64,000 nucleotides of DNA, taken from Acinetobacter piscicola (lineage in GTDB: Bacteria; Pseudomonadota; Gammaproteobacteria; Pseudomonadales; Moraxellaceae). The notes beneath the pieces are model-generated. The model made no database searches. It saw only the letters and a list, made by a program, of their open reading frames with translations, and was not told the DNA's origin. Each line of letters opens with the position of its first letter. Position 1 is the stretch's first letter. The stretch covers positions 868,001-932,000 of the forward strand of contig NZ_CP048659.1 of the NCBI RefSeq assembly GCF_015218165.1, in the 5' to 3' direction. This document shows, in pieces, positions 36,738-45,542 of this stretch. Position numbers and translations under genes: made by a program.

Positions 36738-37301
36738 ATGTCAGCAAAAACCTTTCCGGCACAGATTGAGCCGTTTAAATGGGCTGAACAGGGCTTTACA
36801 TGGTCAGGTACACTGCCATTGTCTCGCTGTGTTCGTATTGCTCGTGAAGCTGTTGGATCAATTGATAATCAATTGGTCAATATAGACTGTACACTATCAA
36901 TGGATGCCTATCATCGCATCGTATGGTTAGATGGACATGCTGAAACAAAAGTTCCAATGGAATGCCAACGTTGTTTGGAGCCTGTTGAAATTGAACTTGT
37001 TTCAGATTTTCATATAGCCTTGATCGATGATGAGTCACTGATAGAGCGCTTGGATGAGGATGCTGATTACATCGTCTTAGGCGAAAGTGAAGCCACAAAA
37101 CAGGGTGATTATGCAAGTAATACTCCTGCGACTGCGGATTTACTTTCTCTAATAGAAGATGAATTGATAACGTTGATGCCAATGTCTCCTAAGCATAATG
37201 CTTGTGAACATAAACATCAGCCAGTCGATCAGGACGCTGTTGAAGAAAAACGGGATAATCCGTTTGATGTTTTAGCAGGTTTAAAGGGTAAACTTAACTA
37301 A
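36738..37301 (+). CDS. yceD: YceD family protein (DUF177)
   Basis: A 187-residue protein of the YceD/DUF177 family, which in bacteria and plastids is needed for normal 23S rRNA accumulation. The central PMECQRCLEPVEIEL with its CxxC and a late LIEDELITLMPMSPKHN followed by a cysteine are the family marks. It is placed just ahead of rpmF (L32), as in most proteobacteria, which fits a role in large-subunit assembly. No strong ribosome-binding site precedes the ATG. Confidence 0.9.
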   Translation: MSAKTFPAQIEPFKWAEQGFTWSGTLPLSRCVRIAREAVGSIDNQLVNIDCTLSMDAYHRIVWLDGHAETKVPMECQRCLEPVEIELVSDFHIALIDDESLIERLDEDADYIVLGESEATKQGDYASNTPATADLLSLIEDELITLMPMSPKHNACEHKHQPVDQDAVEEKRDNPFDVLAGLKGKLN

Positions 37302-37307
37302 TTTTTG

Positions 37308-37316
37308 TGTTATAAT
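37308..37316 (+). promoter_or_regulatory. Extended -10 promoter of rpmF
   Basis: TGTTATAAT contains a perfect TATAAT at 37311-37316 with the TGN extension directly before it. There is no good -35 hexamer at the usual distance, which extended -10 promoters do not need. It lies about 60 bases before rpmF, just after the yceD stop. Confidence 0.5.
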
Positions 37317-37376
37317 GTTTAGTTAAGACAACCGAATTGTTCTGATCCATTTTTTCGATCTTTGTAAGGAGCCATC

Positions 37377-37562
37377 ATGGCCGTTCAGCAAAACCGTAAA
37401 AGTCGCTCTCGCCGTGACATGCGCCGTTCACATGACGCTTTAACCGAGAATGCATTAACTGTAGACCAAACTACAGGTGAAACTCATCGTCGTCACCACG
37501 TGACTAAAGATGGTTTCTACCGTGGTCGTCAATTATTCGCTAAAGCAGCTGATGCTGAATAA
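37377..37562 (+). CDS. rpmF: 50S ribosomal protein L32
   Basis: L32 is a small protein of the large ribosomal subunit. The 61 residues start with the typical [20 protein letters not shown] and are very basic. The zinc-binding cysteines of some L32 proteins are absent, as in many gammaproteobacteria. AAGGAG precedes the ATG at ideal spacing. A strong terminator follows, so it forms a short transcript with or without yceD. Confidence 0.97.
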   Translation: MAVQQNRKSRSRRDMRRSHDALTENALTVDQTTGETHRRHHVTKDGFYRGRQLFAKAADAE

Positions 37563-37600
37563 TTGTTGATGCATTAAGCGAAAGCTTAGTGAAAAAAATT

Positions 37601-37627
37601 GGGAGCATTTCGCTCCCTTTTTTTTGT
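37601..37627 (+). terminator. Terminator of rpmF
   Basis: GGGAGC at 37601-37606 and GCTCCC at 37612-37617 flank a five-base loop, followed by nine or more T residues. Confidence 0.88.
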
Positions 37628-37723
37628 CTTGAATTTTTGTTGTATTTAGCAATTAATTTTTTATTTTTTTAGTGTTAAATTGCCGCATCGGAAACGAGCT
37701 AGGTATGAAGAAAGGACTTTTAT

Positions 37724-38710
37724 ATGTCTACTAAACAACTGGAGCAAGCAGCTCAAGCAACGAAAACTGCATTTTTGTTTCCTGGTCAAGGCTCACAAAA
37801 AGTAGGCATGCTTGCTGAACTTGCAGAACAGTTTACTGTAGTGACAGAAACATTTGCAGAAGCTTCAGAGGCTGTTGGTTTTGACTTATGGAATATTGCC
37901 CAAAGCGGTGAAGGTTTAAATCAAACAGAAAATACTCAGCCTGTTTTGTTAACAGCAAGTATTGCGATGTGGCGTGTATGGTTAGATTTGGGTGGTGTTG
38001 CACCTAAATACCTTGCAGGGCATTCACTCGGAGAATACAGCGCATTGGTGGCAGGAAATGCAATTTCATTGGTCGATGCTGTGAAATTGGTGCATTTACG
38101 TGGTCAATTGATGCAATCTGCTGTACCACAAGGTGCAGGTGCAATGGCTGCGATTTTGGGGCTAGAAGATGCCCAAGTGGTCGCATTGTGTCAAGCTGCT
38201 TCACAAGCAGCTGAAGGCTCAGTCGAAGCTGCAAACTACAATGCAAATGGTCAGGTGGTCATCGCAGGGTCTGCGGCATTGGTGCAAGACGTTATGGCAC
38301 AAGCCAAAGAGCAATCAGGTAAAGCAATTGCACTTCCTGTATCCGTTCCTTCGCATTGTTCATTGATGAAGCCTGCGGCAGAGCAGTTCGCACAAGCTTT
38401 GGAACAAACTGCCATTGAGCTACCAACTATTCCTGTAATACAAAATGTCAACGCAGCGATTGCAAGTGATGTGACGGCTTTACGCCAAGCATTGACGGCA
38501 CAATTGTATCAGTCTGTACAGTGGACGAACACCATGCAATATCTGCAAGACCAAGGTATTCAATATGTTGTTGAATGTGGTCCAGGTAATGTCTTAGCGA
38601 ATCTTGCAAAACGTTTGCCGAACATTGAAAAAGCATTTCCAATTGACACGCAAAGTCGTATGGAAGATGCGCTGAATGCCATTTTAGTGGCAGAAGGAAA
38701 AATTGCATGA
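37724..38710 (+). CDS. fabD: Malonyl-CoA-ACP transacylase FabD
   Basis: FabD moves malonate from CoA to acyl carrier protein, supplying fatty-acid elongation and BioC. The 328 residues have FLFPGQGSQ near 18, the active-site serine S101 in GHSLGEYSAL, and a catalytic histidine in VPSHCSLM. About a dozen extra residues precede the usual start. AAAGGA precedes the ATG. Its stop overlaps the fabG start by four bases. The plsX and fabH genes often found between rpmF and fabD are missing here. Confidence 0.95.
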   Translation: MSTKQLEQAAQATKTAFLFPGQGSQKVGMLAELAEQFTVVTETFAEASEAVGFDLWNIAQSGEGLNQTENTQPVLLTASIAMWRVWLDLGGVAPKYLAGHSLGEYSALVAGNAISLVDAVKLVHLRGQLMQSAVPQGAGAMAAILGLEDAQVVALCQAASQAAEGSVEAANYNANGQVVIAGSAALVQDVMAQAKEQSGKAIALPVSVPSHCSLMKPAAEQFAQALEQTAIELPTIPVIQNVNAAIASDVTALRQALTAQLYQSVQWTNTMQYLQDQGIQYVVECGPGNVLANLAKRLPNIEKAFPIDTQSRMEDALNAILVAEGKIA

Positions 38711-39441
38711 CACAAGAACGCAAAGTCGCATTAGTGACAGGCGCAAGTAGAGGGATTGGCGCAGCCATTGCTCAGCAACTTATCTTAGACGGTTATTTTG
38801 TAGTAGGTACGGCGACTTCTGAAGCAGGCGCGACACAATTAACAGCAACATTTGCAGAAAATGGTGTAGGTGCGGTTTTAGATGTGCGCGATGGTGATGC
38901 TATTGATGCATTGGTATCAGATATTGAACAAAAATATGGTTCAGTGATGGTATTGGTGAATAATGCAGGGATTACTAAAGATAATTTGTTACTGCGTATG
39001 TCGGAAGCAGATTGGGATGATATTTTAAATATTCATTTAAAAGCGGTTTTCCGTTTGTCTAAACGTGTGCTGAAAGGCATGACTAAAGCGCGTTTTGGTC
39101 GCATTATTAATATCAGTTCTGTGGTTGCACACTTTGCAAATCCGGGGCAGGCAAACTATTCTGCTGCTAAAGCAGGTATTGAAGCATTTAGCCGTAGCCT
39201 TGCAAAAGAGATGGGTAGCCGTCAAATCACTGTAAATTGCATTGCACCAGGCTTTATTGCAACAGAAATGACTGAGCAGTTGAGTGAAGACATTCGCAAA
39301 AAAATGAGTGATCAAGTAGCGTTAAATCGTTTTGGTGAGCCACAAGACATCGCAAATGCGGTCAGTTTTTTGGCTTCGGAACGTGCAAGTTACATCACAG
39401 GTACAGTATTACACGTAAATGGTGGTTTATACATGGCTTAA
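38707..39441 (+). CDS. fabG: 3-oxoacyl-ACP reductase FabG
   Basis: FabG reduces beta-ketoacyl-ACP with NADPH in each cycle of fatty-acid synthesis. The 244-residue short-chain dehydrogenase has the nucleotide motif TGASRGIG at 11-18, NNAG at 85-88, and the catalytic S138, Y151 and K155 (NYSAAKAG). The start overlaps the fabD stop (ATGA), with AAGGA upstream, so the pair is translationally coupled. acpP follows after 85 bases. Length is exactly as expected. Confidence 0.96.
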   Translation: MTQERKVALVTGASRGIGAAIAQQLILDGYFVVGTATSEAGATQLTATFAENGVGAVLDVRDGDAIDALVSDIEQKYGSVMVLVNNAGITKDNLLLRMSEADWDDILNIHLKAVFRLSKRVLKGMTKARFGRIINISSVVAHFANPGQANYSAAKAGIEAFSRSLAKEMGSRQITVNCIAPGFIATEMTEQLSEDIRKKMSDQVALNRFGEPQDIANAVSFLASERASYITGTVLHVNGGLYMA

Positions 39442-39526
39442 TGTCATGTATTAACTTTGAAAAAATTCAATATTCAATTAAACTATAGGCAATTAAACGC
39501 CGCCACAAGCAATGAGGAGAATTCCT

Positions 39527-39763
39527 GTGAGCGATATCGAACAACGCATTAAACAAGCTGTTGCAGAACAATTAGGTATGAAAGCTGAAGAGATCAAAAA
39601 CGAAGCATCTTTCATGGATGACTTAGGTGCTGACTCTTTAGACTTAGTTGAGCTTGTAATGTCTTTCGAAAATGACTTCGACATCACGATTCCTGATGAA
39701 GATTCAAATGAAATCACAACTGTTCAATCAGCTATTGACTATGTAACTAAAAAACTTGGTTAA
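39527..39763 (+). CDS. acpP: Acyl carrier protein
   Basis: ACP carries the growing acyl chain on a phosphopantetheine arm. I place the start at GTG 39527, because GGAG lies nine bases before it and the family N-terminus (SDIEQRIKQ) follows directly; the in-frame ATG at 39512 overlaps this ribosome-binding site. The resulting 78 residues are the standard ACP length, very acidic, with the modified serine S37 in [13 protein letters not shown] terminator follows. Confidence 0.95.
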   Translation: MSDIEQRIKQAVAEQLGMKAEEIKNEASFMDDLGADSLDLVELVMSFENDFDITIPDEDSNEITTVQSAIDYVTKKLG

Positions 39764-39800
39764 TCTGTTGAATGCTTGATGAGTCATCATCAGCGATTAA

Positions 39801-39826
39801 GCCACCATTACGGTGGCTTTTTTATT
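39801..39826 (+). terminator. Terminator of fabD-fabG-acpP
   Basis: GCCACC at 39801-39806 and GGTGGC at 39812-39817 around ATTAC, followed by TTTTTTATTT. Confidence 0.88.
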
Positions 39827-39971
39827 TATAAATCAAAAACATTGTTTACATATCGTTACGTTTCTGTCACCAATGACAACCGATTTCAGTATATTTTTTA
39901 GTTATAAAAATGGAGTACAAATTTTTATAATCCTTGATTAAATAAAACTTAAATTTATACGGAGAAACATA

Positions 39972-40445
39972 ATGGGTCTTTTTGATTTTGTAAAAGGTAT
40001 CGGTAAAAAAAATACAGCACCTGCTGAACCACAGGCAGCACCAACAACTCCTGCTGAACCATCTGCACAAGAAATTGCAAATAAATTATTGGGTCATATC
40101 AAAGCATTAGGCTTGCCTGTAGCAGGTTTATCTGTGACTTATAATGGTGCTTCAGATTTGGCAACCGTAAAAGGGCAAGTGCAAACTCAGGCAGACAAAG
40201 AAAAGATTATTTTGGCTGTTGGAAACATCGACCATGTTGCACAGGTAGATGATCAGTTGACCGTAGCGACCCCAGAACCGGAAAGCAAGTTTTATACAGT
40301 TAAATCTGGTGATAACTTATCTAAAATTTCGAAAGAATTTTATGGTGATGCGAATCAGTACAACAAAATTTTTGAAGCTAATCGTCCATTGTTAAAAAAT
40401 GCGGATGATATTTTTCCAGGTCAAGTATTACGTATTCCTGCATAA
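39972..40445 (+). CDS. BON and LysM domain protein (Kbp/YgaU-like)
   Basis: A 157-residue protein with MGLFDFVKGIGKK at the start, an Ala/Pro/Thr-rich spacer, a BON domain (about 35-98) and a LysM domain (about 105-156, FYTVKSGDNLSKISKEFYGD and PGQVLRIP). This is the layout of E. coli YgaU/Kbp, a potassium-sensing protein that is cytoplasmic despite its LysM domain. No signal peptide is seen here either. GGAG seven bases before the ATG. It stands alone between two terminators. Assignment to the Kbp family is firm; potassium binding is by analogy. Confidence 0.9.
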   Translation: MGLFDFVKGIGKKNTAPAEPQAAPTTPAEPSAQEIANKLLGHIKALGLPVAGLSVTYNGASDLATVKGQVQTQADKEKIILAVGNIDHVAQVDDQLTVATPEPESKFYTVKSGDNLSKISKEFYGDANQYNKIFEANRPLLKNADDIFPGQVLRIPA

Positions 40446-40460
40446 TATTTGAGTAAAAGA

Positions 40461-40486
40461 AAAGGCGCTAGAAAGCGCCTTTTTTA
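40461..40486 (+). terminator. Terminator of the BON/LysM gene
   Basis: AAAGGCGCT at 40461-40469 pairs with AGCGCCTTT at 40474-40482 around AGAA, followed by further T. The mirrored A-run means it can also serve nrdB, which ends at 40512 on the other strand. Confidence 0.88.
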
Positions 40487-40511
40487 TTGATGAGAATACG
40501 GAGGCACAAGC

Positions 40512-41795
40512 TTACCAGCTTAACGCACCACCAGTCTGATAGTCTGTTACACGTGTTTCGAAGAAATTCTTCTCTTTACGTAAGTCCATCATTTCAGACA
40601 TCCATTGGAATGGGTTATTCACACCAGTGAATTGTTCAGGTAAGCCTAATTGAGCTAAACGACGGTTTGCAATGAATTTTAAATATTCTTCCATCATTGC
40701 CGCATTCATGCCTAATACACCGCGTGGCATGGTGTCACGTGCGTATTCAATCTCAAGCATCGTACCTTCAAGAATCATTTGAATAATTTCTTCTTGGAAC
40801 TCAGCTGTCCATAAGTGTGGATTTTCGATCTTGATTTGGTTGATCATGTCGATCCCAAAATTCAAGTGCATAGACTCATCACGTAAGATGTATTGGAATT
40901 GCTCAGCAACACCATTCATCTTGTTACGACGACCCATCGACAAGATTTGGCTGAAACCACAGTAGAAGAAAATACCTTCAAGTACACAATAGAATGCGAT
41001 CAAGTTACGAAGTAAGATTTGATCATTTTCAGGTGTGCCTGTTTTGAACGTAGGATCACTTAAAGACTGCGTATATTTCAAGCCCCAAGCTGCTTTACGC
41101 GCTACTGATGGAACTTCACGGTACATATTGAAGACTTCGCCTTCATCCATACCTAAAGATTCGATACAGTATTGGTAAGCATGGGTATGAATTGCTTCTT
41201 CAAATGCTTGACGCAAAATGTATTGACGGCATTCTGGGTTAGTAATATGACGGTAAATCGCTAATACTAAGTTGTTTGCTACCAAAGAGTCAGCAGTCGA
41301 GAAGAAACCTAAAGAACGCATAACAATGGTACGCTCATCTTCAGTTAAGCCATTTTCAGACTTCCAAAGTGCGATGTCGTGGTTCATGTTGACTTCTTGA
41401 GGCATCCAGTGGTTTGCACATCCGTCAAGATATTTTTGCCAAGCCCATTCGTATTTGAATGGTACAAGTTGATTTAAGTCAGCACGACAGTTGATCATCG
41501 CTTTATCATCAACTTGAACACGTTGCGCACCCATTTCAAGCTCTTCTAAGCCTGGTGCAACGTCTAAGGTTTCTAGAGCGTTAGATGCTCTTGCCAATGG
41601 ATCGGCTGAATTTGTTGTTCCTGCTGAATAGGTTCGAGCGGGTTGTGTAGCTGCCACAGTCGACGATGCGTGCTGTGCATCAGATACCACTTGCGAATCA
41701 GTCGTTTTTTTCGGTTCGACGGGCGCAGGCTGGTGAGCTTGTGCAGCTTGTTTCGGTTCATCATCTTCGAAATCGTCCCAACTTAGGATAGACAT
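40512..41795 (-). CDS. nrdB: Ribonucleoside-diphosphate reductase, beta subunit NrdB
   Basis: NrdB carries the di-iron/tyrosyl radical used by class Ia ribonucleotide reductase. In the 427 residues the motif E200-A-I-H203-x3-Y207 equals E. coli E115, H118 and radical Y122; the second E-x2-H pair lies in [13 protein letters not shown]. The C-terminus is the short segment that docks on NrdA. The first 90 or so residues ([19 protein letters not shown], Ala/Thr/Ser-rich) are an extra, probably unstructured extension. GAGAG precedes the ATG. It is separated from nrdA by two small genes and has two hairpins in its leader. Confidence 0.95.
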   Translation of the reverse strand: MSILSWDDFEDDEPKQAAQAHQPAPVEPKKTTDSQVVSDAQHASSTVAATQPARTYSAGTTNSADPLARASNALETLDVAPGLEELEMGAQRVQVDDKAMINCRADLNQLVPFKYEWAWQKYLDGCANHWMPQEVNMNHDIALWKSENGLTEDERTIVMRSLGFFSTADSLVANNLVLAIYRHITNPECRQYILRQAFEEAIHTHAYQYCIESLGMDEGEVFNMYREVPSVARKAAWGLKYTQSLSDPTFKTGTPENDQILLRNLIAFYCVLEGIFFYCGFSQILSMGRRNKMNGVAEQFQYILRDESMHLNFGIDMINQIKIENPHLWTAEFQEEIIQMILEGTMLEIEYARDTMPRGVLGMNAAMMEEYLKFIANRRLAQLGLPEQFTGVNNPFQWMSEMMDLRKEKNFFETRVTDYQTGGALSW

Positions 41796-41832
41796 ATCAA
41801 TTCTCTCTTCGTTGCTTTATATCTTTTATTTA

Positions 41833-41854
41833 GACATCTCAAACGAGAGATGTC
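41833..41854 (-). repeat. Inverted repeat in the nrdB leader (proximal)
   Basis: GACATCTC at 41833-41840 and GAGATGTC at 41847-41854 form a perfect eight-base stem with a six-base loop, 38 bases before the nrdB start. The tail on the minus strand is AT-rich but not a pure T-run, so a leader hairpin or weak attenuator is as likely as a terminator. Confidence 0.5.
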
Positions 41855-41906
41855 CTACTATACGCTCATTCTGTGTAAGCAAAATTAAGTTTTGCCGATG
41901 ATTGTT

Positions 41907-41928
41907 CTAATCTTGTTCGAAAGATTAG
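41907..41928 (-). repeat. Inverted repeat in the nrdB leader (distal)
   Basis: CTAATCTT at 41907-41914 and AAGATTAG at 41921-41928 form a perfect eight-base stem with a six-base loop. It lies nine bases after the stop of the 43-aa gene and about 110 bases before nrdB. Confidence 0.5.
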
Positions 41929-41937
41929 ATATCCACA

Positions 41938-42069
41938 CTACTTATTTTGCTTACGCTTTTGTTGCTTACGAATGGCAAAGAATGCGTATGCCATAGGTAC
42001 ATAAAAAACTAAAAAGGCTAAGATCAGGACAATTATGCCTAACTCATAGTTATGACTTAAATGGAGCAT
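41938..42069 (-). CDS. 43-aa single-span membrane protein next to nrdB
   Basis: ATG at 42067-42069, with GAGG seven bases upstream, to TAG at 41938. The product starts MLHLSHNYELGIIVLILAFL, has one membrane helix of about 22 residues, and ends in a strongly basic tail (RKQQKRKQNK), so the C-terminus should face the cytoplasm. Too short for the usual length cut-offs. I do not recognise a family. The good ribosome-binding site, normal membrane-protein composition and position between nrdA and nrdB on the same strand support a real gene. Confidence 0.62.
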   Translation of the reverse strand: MLHLSHNYELGIIVLILAFLVFYVPMAYAFFAIRKQQKRKQNK

Positions 42070-42116
42070 CTCTTAGCCTCTGTAAATTTGCTAAAACTAA
42101 AAATCACGGATGATTT

Positions 42117-42317
42117 TTAGTAAAAAAACGTTTTAACACTGAATACTAATCCACTTAGAATGCTTATACCGCCATATATTTTGTAGGCGAAAGGCGATCT
42201 TAATCCTTTAGTAAGTATTAAGCACATTACTGTTAGTACCATCATGGATTGAATTACTGTCATTTCTCTAACAGATGGTTTGTATTTCCATCCAAAGATA
42301 TCTATTTCTTTTTTCAT
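42117..42317 (-). CDS. Hypothetical 66-aa membrane protein between nrdA and nrdB
   Basis: A 66-residue protein with two predicted membrane helices (about 20-37 and 46-63) after a charged start (MKKEIDIFGWKYKPSVREM). No family is recognised. It lies 98 bases downstream of nrdA and 47 bases upstream of the 43-aa membrane protein, all on the minus strand, so it may be part of an nrdA-small gene-small gene-nrdB transcript. AT-richer than its neighbours. Confidence 0.5.
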   Translation of the reverse strand: MKKEIDIFGWKYKPSVREMTVIQSMMVLTVMCLILTKGLRSPFAYKIYGGISILSGLVFSVKTFFY

Positions 42318-42415
42318 AATTATTCATTCTAAATAACTATGCCACGTAGCCACGTTTGAAATTTTCAGAGAGGCCACTAGCGTAGCCTATATTCTGAGTA
42401 GATACCTTTAGTTAA

Positions 42416-45229
42416 TTACTGACAAGCTTCGCAATCAGGATTGTCGATTGAACATGCTTGTGGAACTGGAGCAGCGTTGGCGAAACCTTCTTCCTCAGCA
42501 GGAGCAACAGGTTTAGCTTCAGCAACAGGCGCTGCAACCGTAGTTGGCTTAACTGCGTTCAATGCACCCGTATTGATGGTAGATTTTTCAGCAGAAGTTG
42601 CACCCAATGCACGGAGATAGTAAGTCGTTTTAAGACCGCGTAACCAAGCCATCTTATAAGTTAGGTCAAGTTTCTTACCATTTGCACCTGAGATGTAAAG
42701 GTTAAGCGATTGCGCTTGGTCGATCCATTTTTGACGACGTGACGCAGCATCAACGATCCAACGTGGTTCAACTTCAAATGCAGTGGCAAAAATGGCTTTT
42801 AATTCTTCAGGAATACGTGCAATTTTTTGTACTGAACCTTCGAAATGTTTCAAGTCATTGACCATCACAGAGTCCCAAAGACCACGATCTTTTAACGCAC
42901 GTACTAAGTACGGGTTGATCACTGTAAATTCACCAGAAAGGTTAGATTTTACATACAAGTTTTGGAATGTTGGTTCGATAGACTGAGATACACCACAAAT
43001 ATTTGAAATAGTCGCAGTTGGTGCAATCGCCATCACATTTGAGTTACGCATACCGTCTTTTTGAACTTTGGCACGTAAAGTGTCCCAATCCAAACGAGTT
43101 GTACGGTCAACTTCGAACATGCGTTCAGGACGTGATTTAGCAACGATGTCTAAAGAGTCGATTGGTAGAATCCCTTGATCCCACAATGAACCTTTAAATG
43201 TTGAATAAACACCACGTTCAACAGCCAAGTTGCTTGAAGTTTCAATTGCGTAGTAGCTGATGACTTCCATCGATTCATCTGCAAAATCGACAGCTTCATC
43301 AGAACCATAAGCAAGCTTCATTTCATATAAAGCATCTTGGAAGCCCATGATCCCCATACCCACTGGACGGTGTTTCAAGTTTGAATTACGTGCTTGTTCA
43401 ACTGCGTAGTAGTTGATGTCAATTACGTTATCCAACATGCGAACCGCAGTTTTAACTGTACGTGCTAGTTTTTCACGGTCGAGTTTGCCACCTTGTACGT
43501 GTTGAACAAGGTTGATCGAACCTAAGTTACATACTGCGATTTCATCTTTATTGGTATTTAAAGTGATTTCTGTACATAAGTTAGAAGAATGTACGACACC
43601 CACGTGTTGTTGTGGTGAACGTAGGTTACATACGTCTTTGAATGTGATCCAAGGGTGACCAGTTTCAAACAACATTGACAACATTTTGCGCCATAAGTCT
43701 TTCGCACGGATTTTCTTATGAAGCATGTTTTTTTCTTTGGCAATGCCTTCGTAGTACGCATAGCGTTCAGCGAATTCTGCACCAGTCAAATCATGTAAGT
43801 CAGGTGTTTCAGATGGTGTGAATAAAGTCCATTCAGCATCTTCAAAGACACGTTGCATGAACAAGTCTGGAACCCAGTTCGCAGTATTCATATCGTGTGT
43901 ACGACGACGGTCATCACCTGTGTTTTTACGAAGCTCTAGGAATTCTTCAATGTCCAAGTGCCAAGTTTCAAGGTATGCACATACCGCACCTTTACGTTTA
44001 CCACCTTGGTTGACTGCAACTGCAGTATCGTTGGCAACTTTAAGGAAAGGCACTACACCTTGAGATTTACCATTTGTTCCTTTGATGTACGAGTTTAAAG
44101 CACGTACTGGTGTCCAGTCATTGCCTAAACCACCTGCCCATTTAGAAAGAAGGGCATTGTCACGCATCGCACCATAGATGTCATATAGGTCATCTTGGAT
44201 TGTTGTGAGGTAGCAACTCGACAACTGTGGACGTAAAGTACCAGAGTTAAATAATGTTGGTGTAGATGCCATATAGTCGAAACTAGACAATAAGTCATAG
44301 AATTCGATTGCACGTTCTTCTTTATTCTCTTCGTTTAACGCAAGTCCCATTGAAACACGCATAAAGAACAATTGAGGAAGTTCAAAACGCACGCCATCTG
44401 AGTGAATGAAGTAACGGTCAAATAAAGTTTGCAGGCCTAAATAGGTAAATTGGTTTGAACGCTCAGGTTTGATCGCTGCTGCCAATTTTTTAAGGTCAAA
44501 GTTCAATAAGTCAGCAGATAACAGCTCTAACTCAACACCTTTGTTTAAGTAGGTTTCTAAAGCATCATTTTCTAAGGTCTCTTCAGAAAGACCTAAAAAT
44601 TTAAGACCTGTTGCAACCAAATCATCACGGAGTAAACGTGCAGTCACATAAGTATAGTTCGGTTCTTGTTCAATACGTGTACGTGTTGCCATCATCATCG
44701 TGGTTGAGATGTCTGACTGTTTTACACCGTTATATAAGTTTTTAACTGTTTCATCGACAATGGCTTGAACATTGATGCCTTCTAAGCCTTCACTTGCTTT
44801 TTCAATCGTGGCTTGAAGTTTGCCCAAATCTAGAGGCTGTAGCTGACCATTCGCATCTGTGATTTGTAAAGTAGGGTGGTGATGTGCACCTGTTTGTTTA
44901 CGTGCTTCAGAACGTTGTTCACGATAGATCACATAAGCACGAGCAACTTTTTGTTCGCCAGTACGCATAAGCGCCAATTCAACTTGGTCTTGAATCTCTT
45001 CAATGTGAATTGTTCCGCCTGAAGGTAAACGACGATTAAAAGTATTCATTACCATCTCAGTGAGCTGAGTGATGCGATCATGAATACGGCTTGAATCTGC
45101 ACTTTGTTGACCCTCTACAGCCAAAAAAGCTTTACCAATTGCTACAGAAATTTTATCTGCATCAAAAGCGGCTACATCACCAGTGCGTTTAATCACTTGA
45201 AGTAGACCTGGGGTTGTAATGGCGTTCAT
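42416..45229 (-). CDS. nrdA: Ribonucleoside-diphosphate reductase, alpha subunit NrdA
   Basis: NrdA is the catalytic subunit that reduces NDPs to dNDPs. Start taken at ATG 45229 (937 residues, MNAITTPGLLQVIKR) with GGAG about 11 bases upstream; ATG 45274 would add 15 residues but has no such site. The N-terminus has one ATP-cone (about 5-95) and a second, weaker one (about 120-210), as in Pseudomonas NrdA. The catalytic barrel shows SSCYLTT, NLCTEITLN and the SNVMAIAPTATISNI segment. The C-terminal CxxC redox pair is in DNPDCEACQ. Control by NrdR and DnaA is suggested by upstream sites. Confidence 0.95.
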   Translation of the reverse strand: MNAITTPGLLQVIKRTGDVAAFDADKISVAIGKAFLAVEGQQSADSSRIHDRITQLTEMVMNTFNRRLPSGGTIHIEEIQDQVELALMRTGEQKVARAYVIYREQRSEARKQTGAHHHPTLQITDANGQLQPLDLGKLQATIEKASEGLEGINVQAIVDETVKNLYNGVKQSDISTTMMMATRTRIEQEPNYTYVTARLLRDDLVATGLKFLGLSEETLENDALETYLNKGVELELLSADLLNFDLKKLAAAIKPERSNQFTYLGLQTLFDRYFIHSDGVRFELPQLFFMRVSMGLALNEENKEERAIEFYDLLSSFDYMASTPTLFNSGTLRPQLSSCYLTTIQDDLYDIYGAMRDNALLSKWAGGLGNDWTPVRALNSYIKGTNGKSQGVVPFLKVANDTAVAVNQGGKRKGAVCAYLETWHLDIEEFLELRKNTGDDRRRTHDMNTANWVPDLFMQRVFEDAEWTLFTPSETPDLHDLTGAEFAERYAYYEGIAKEKNMLHKKIRAKDLWRKMLSMLFETGHPWITFKDVCNLRSPQQHVGVVHSSNLCTEITLNTNKDEIAVCNLGSINLVQHVQGGKLDREKLARTVKTAVRMLDNVIDINYYAVEQARNSNLKHRPVGMGIMGFQDALYEMKLAYGSDEAVDFADESMEVISYYAIETSSNLAVERGVYSTFKGSLWDQGILPIDSLDIVAKSRPERMFEVDRTTRLDWDTLRAKVQKDGMRNSNVMAIAPTATISNICGVSQSIEPTFQNLYVKSNLSGEFTVINPYLVRALKDRGLWDSVMVNDLKHFEGSVQKIARIPEELKAIFATAFEVEPRWIVDAASRRQKWIDQAQSLNLYISGANGKKLDLTYKMAWLRGLKTTYYLRALGATSAEKSTINTGALNAVKPTTVAAPVAEAKPVAPAEEEGFANAAPVPQACSIDNPDCEACQ

Positions 45230-45326
45230 TGTCAGCGTAGCTCCATTGTCATCATTGTTATGTTTATGGACCATTTGAATCGCAGCAACATAGAAGAAAT
45301 ATGTTGTCGAGATGTTTGAGGACTAA

Positions 45327-45374
45327 ACACAATACTTAGTGGTTTAATGTAAATTAGGACACAAGATACGGTAA
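45327..45374 (-). promoter_or_regulatory. Pair of NrdR-like boxes upstream of nrdA
   Basis: ACACAATACTTAGTGG at 45327-45342 matches 13 of 16 positions of the NrdR box ACACWATATATWGTGT. A weaker copy (11 of 16), ACACAAGATACGGTAA, is at 45359-45374. Their starts are 32 bases apart, three helical turns, the spacing known for paired NrdR boxes. NrdR represses ribonucleotide reductase genes when dATP is high. Confidence 0.68.
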
Positions 45375-45533
45375 AAATTAGGGGAGATCAATATTGACAT
45401 TTCGATAATTTTCTTTCTGAAAAAGTTGAAAAAAAATTGCAATATTTAGGGTCTCTTGTGGAGTTTTTATATATGCCTTATTAGACAAGGGCATAGCATA
45501 GCAAACTCTGTAAAAGCTGCTTATAGATAACCT

Positions 45534-45542
45534 TGTGGATAA
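45534..45542 (-). promoter_or_regulatory. DnaA box upstream of nrdA
   Basis: TGTGGATAA is the exact complement of the consensus DnaA box TTATCCACA. In E. coli DnaA also binds ahead of nrdAB and ties it to the cell cycle. One nine-base match could occur by chance, but its place supports function. Confidence 0.5.
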
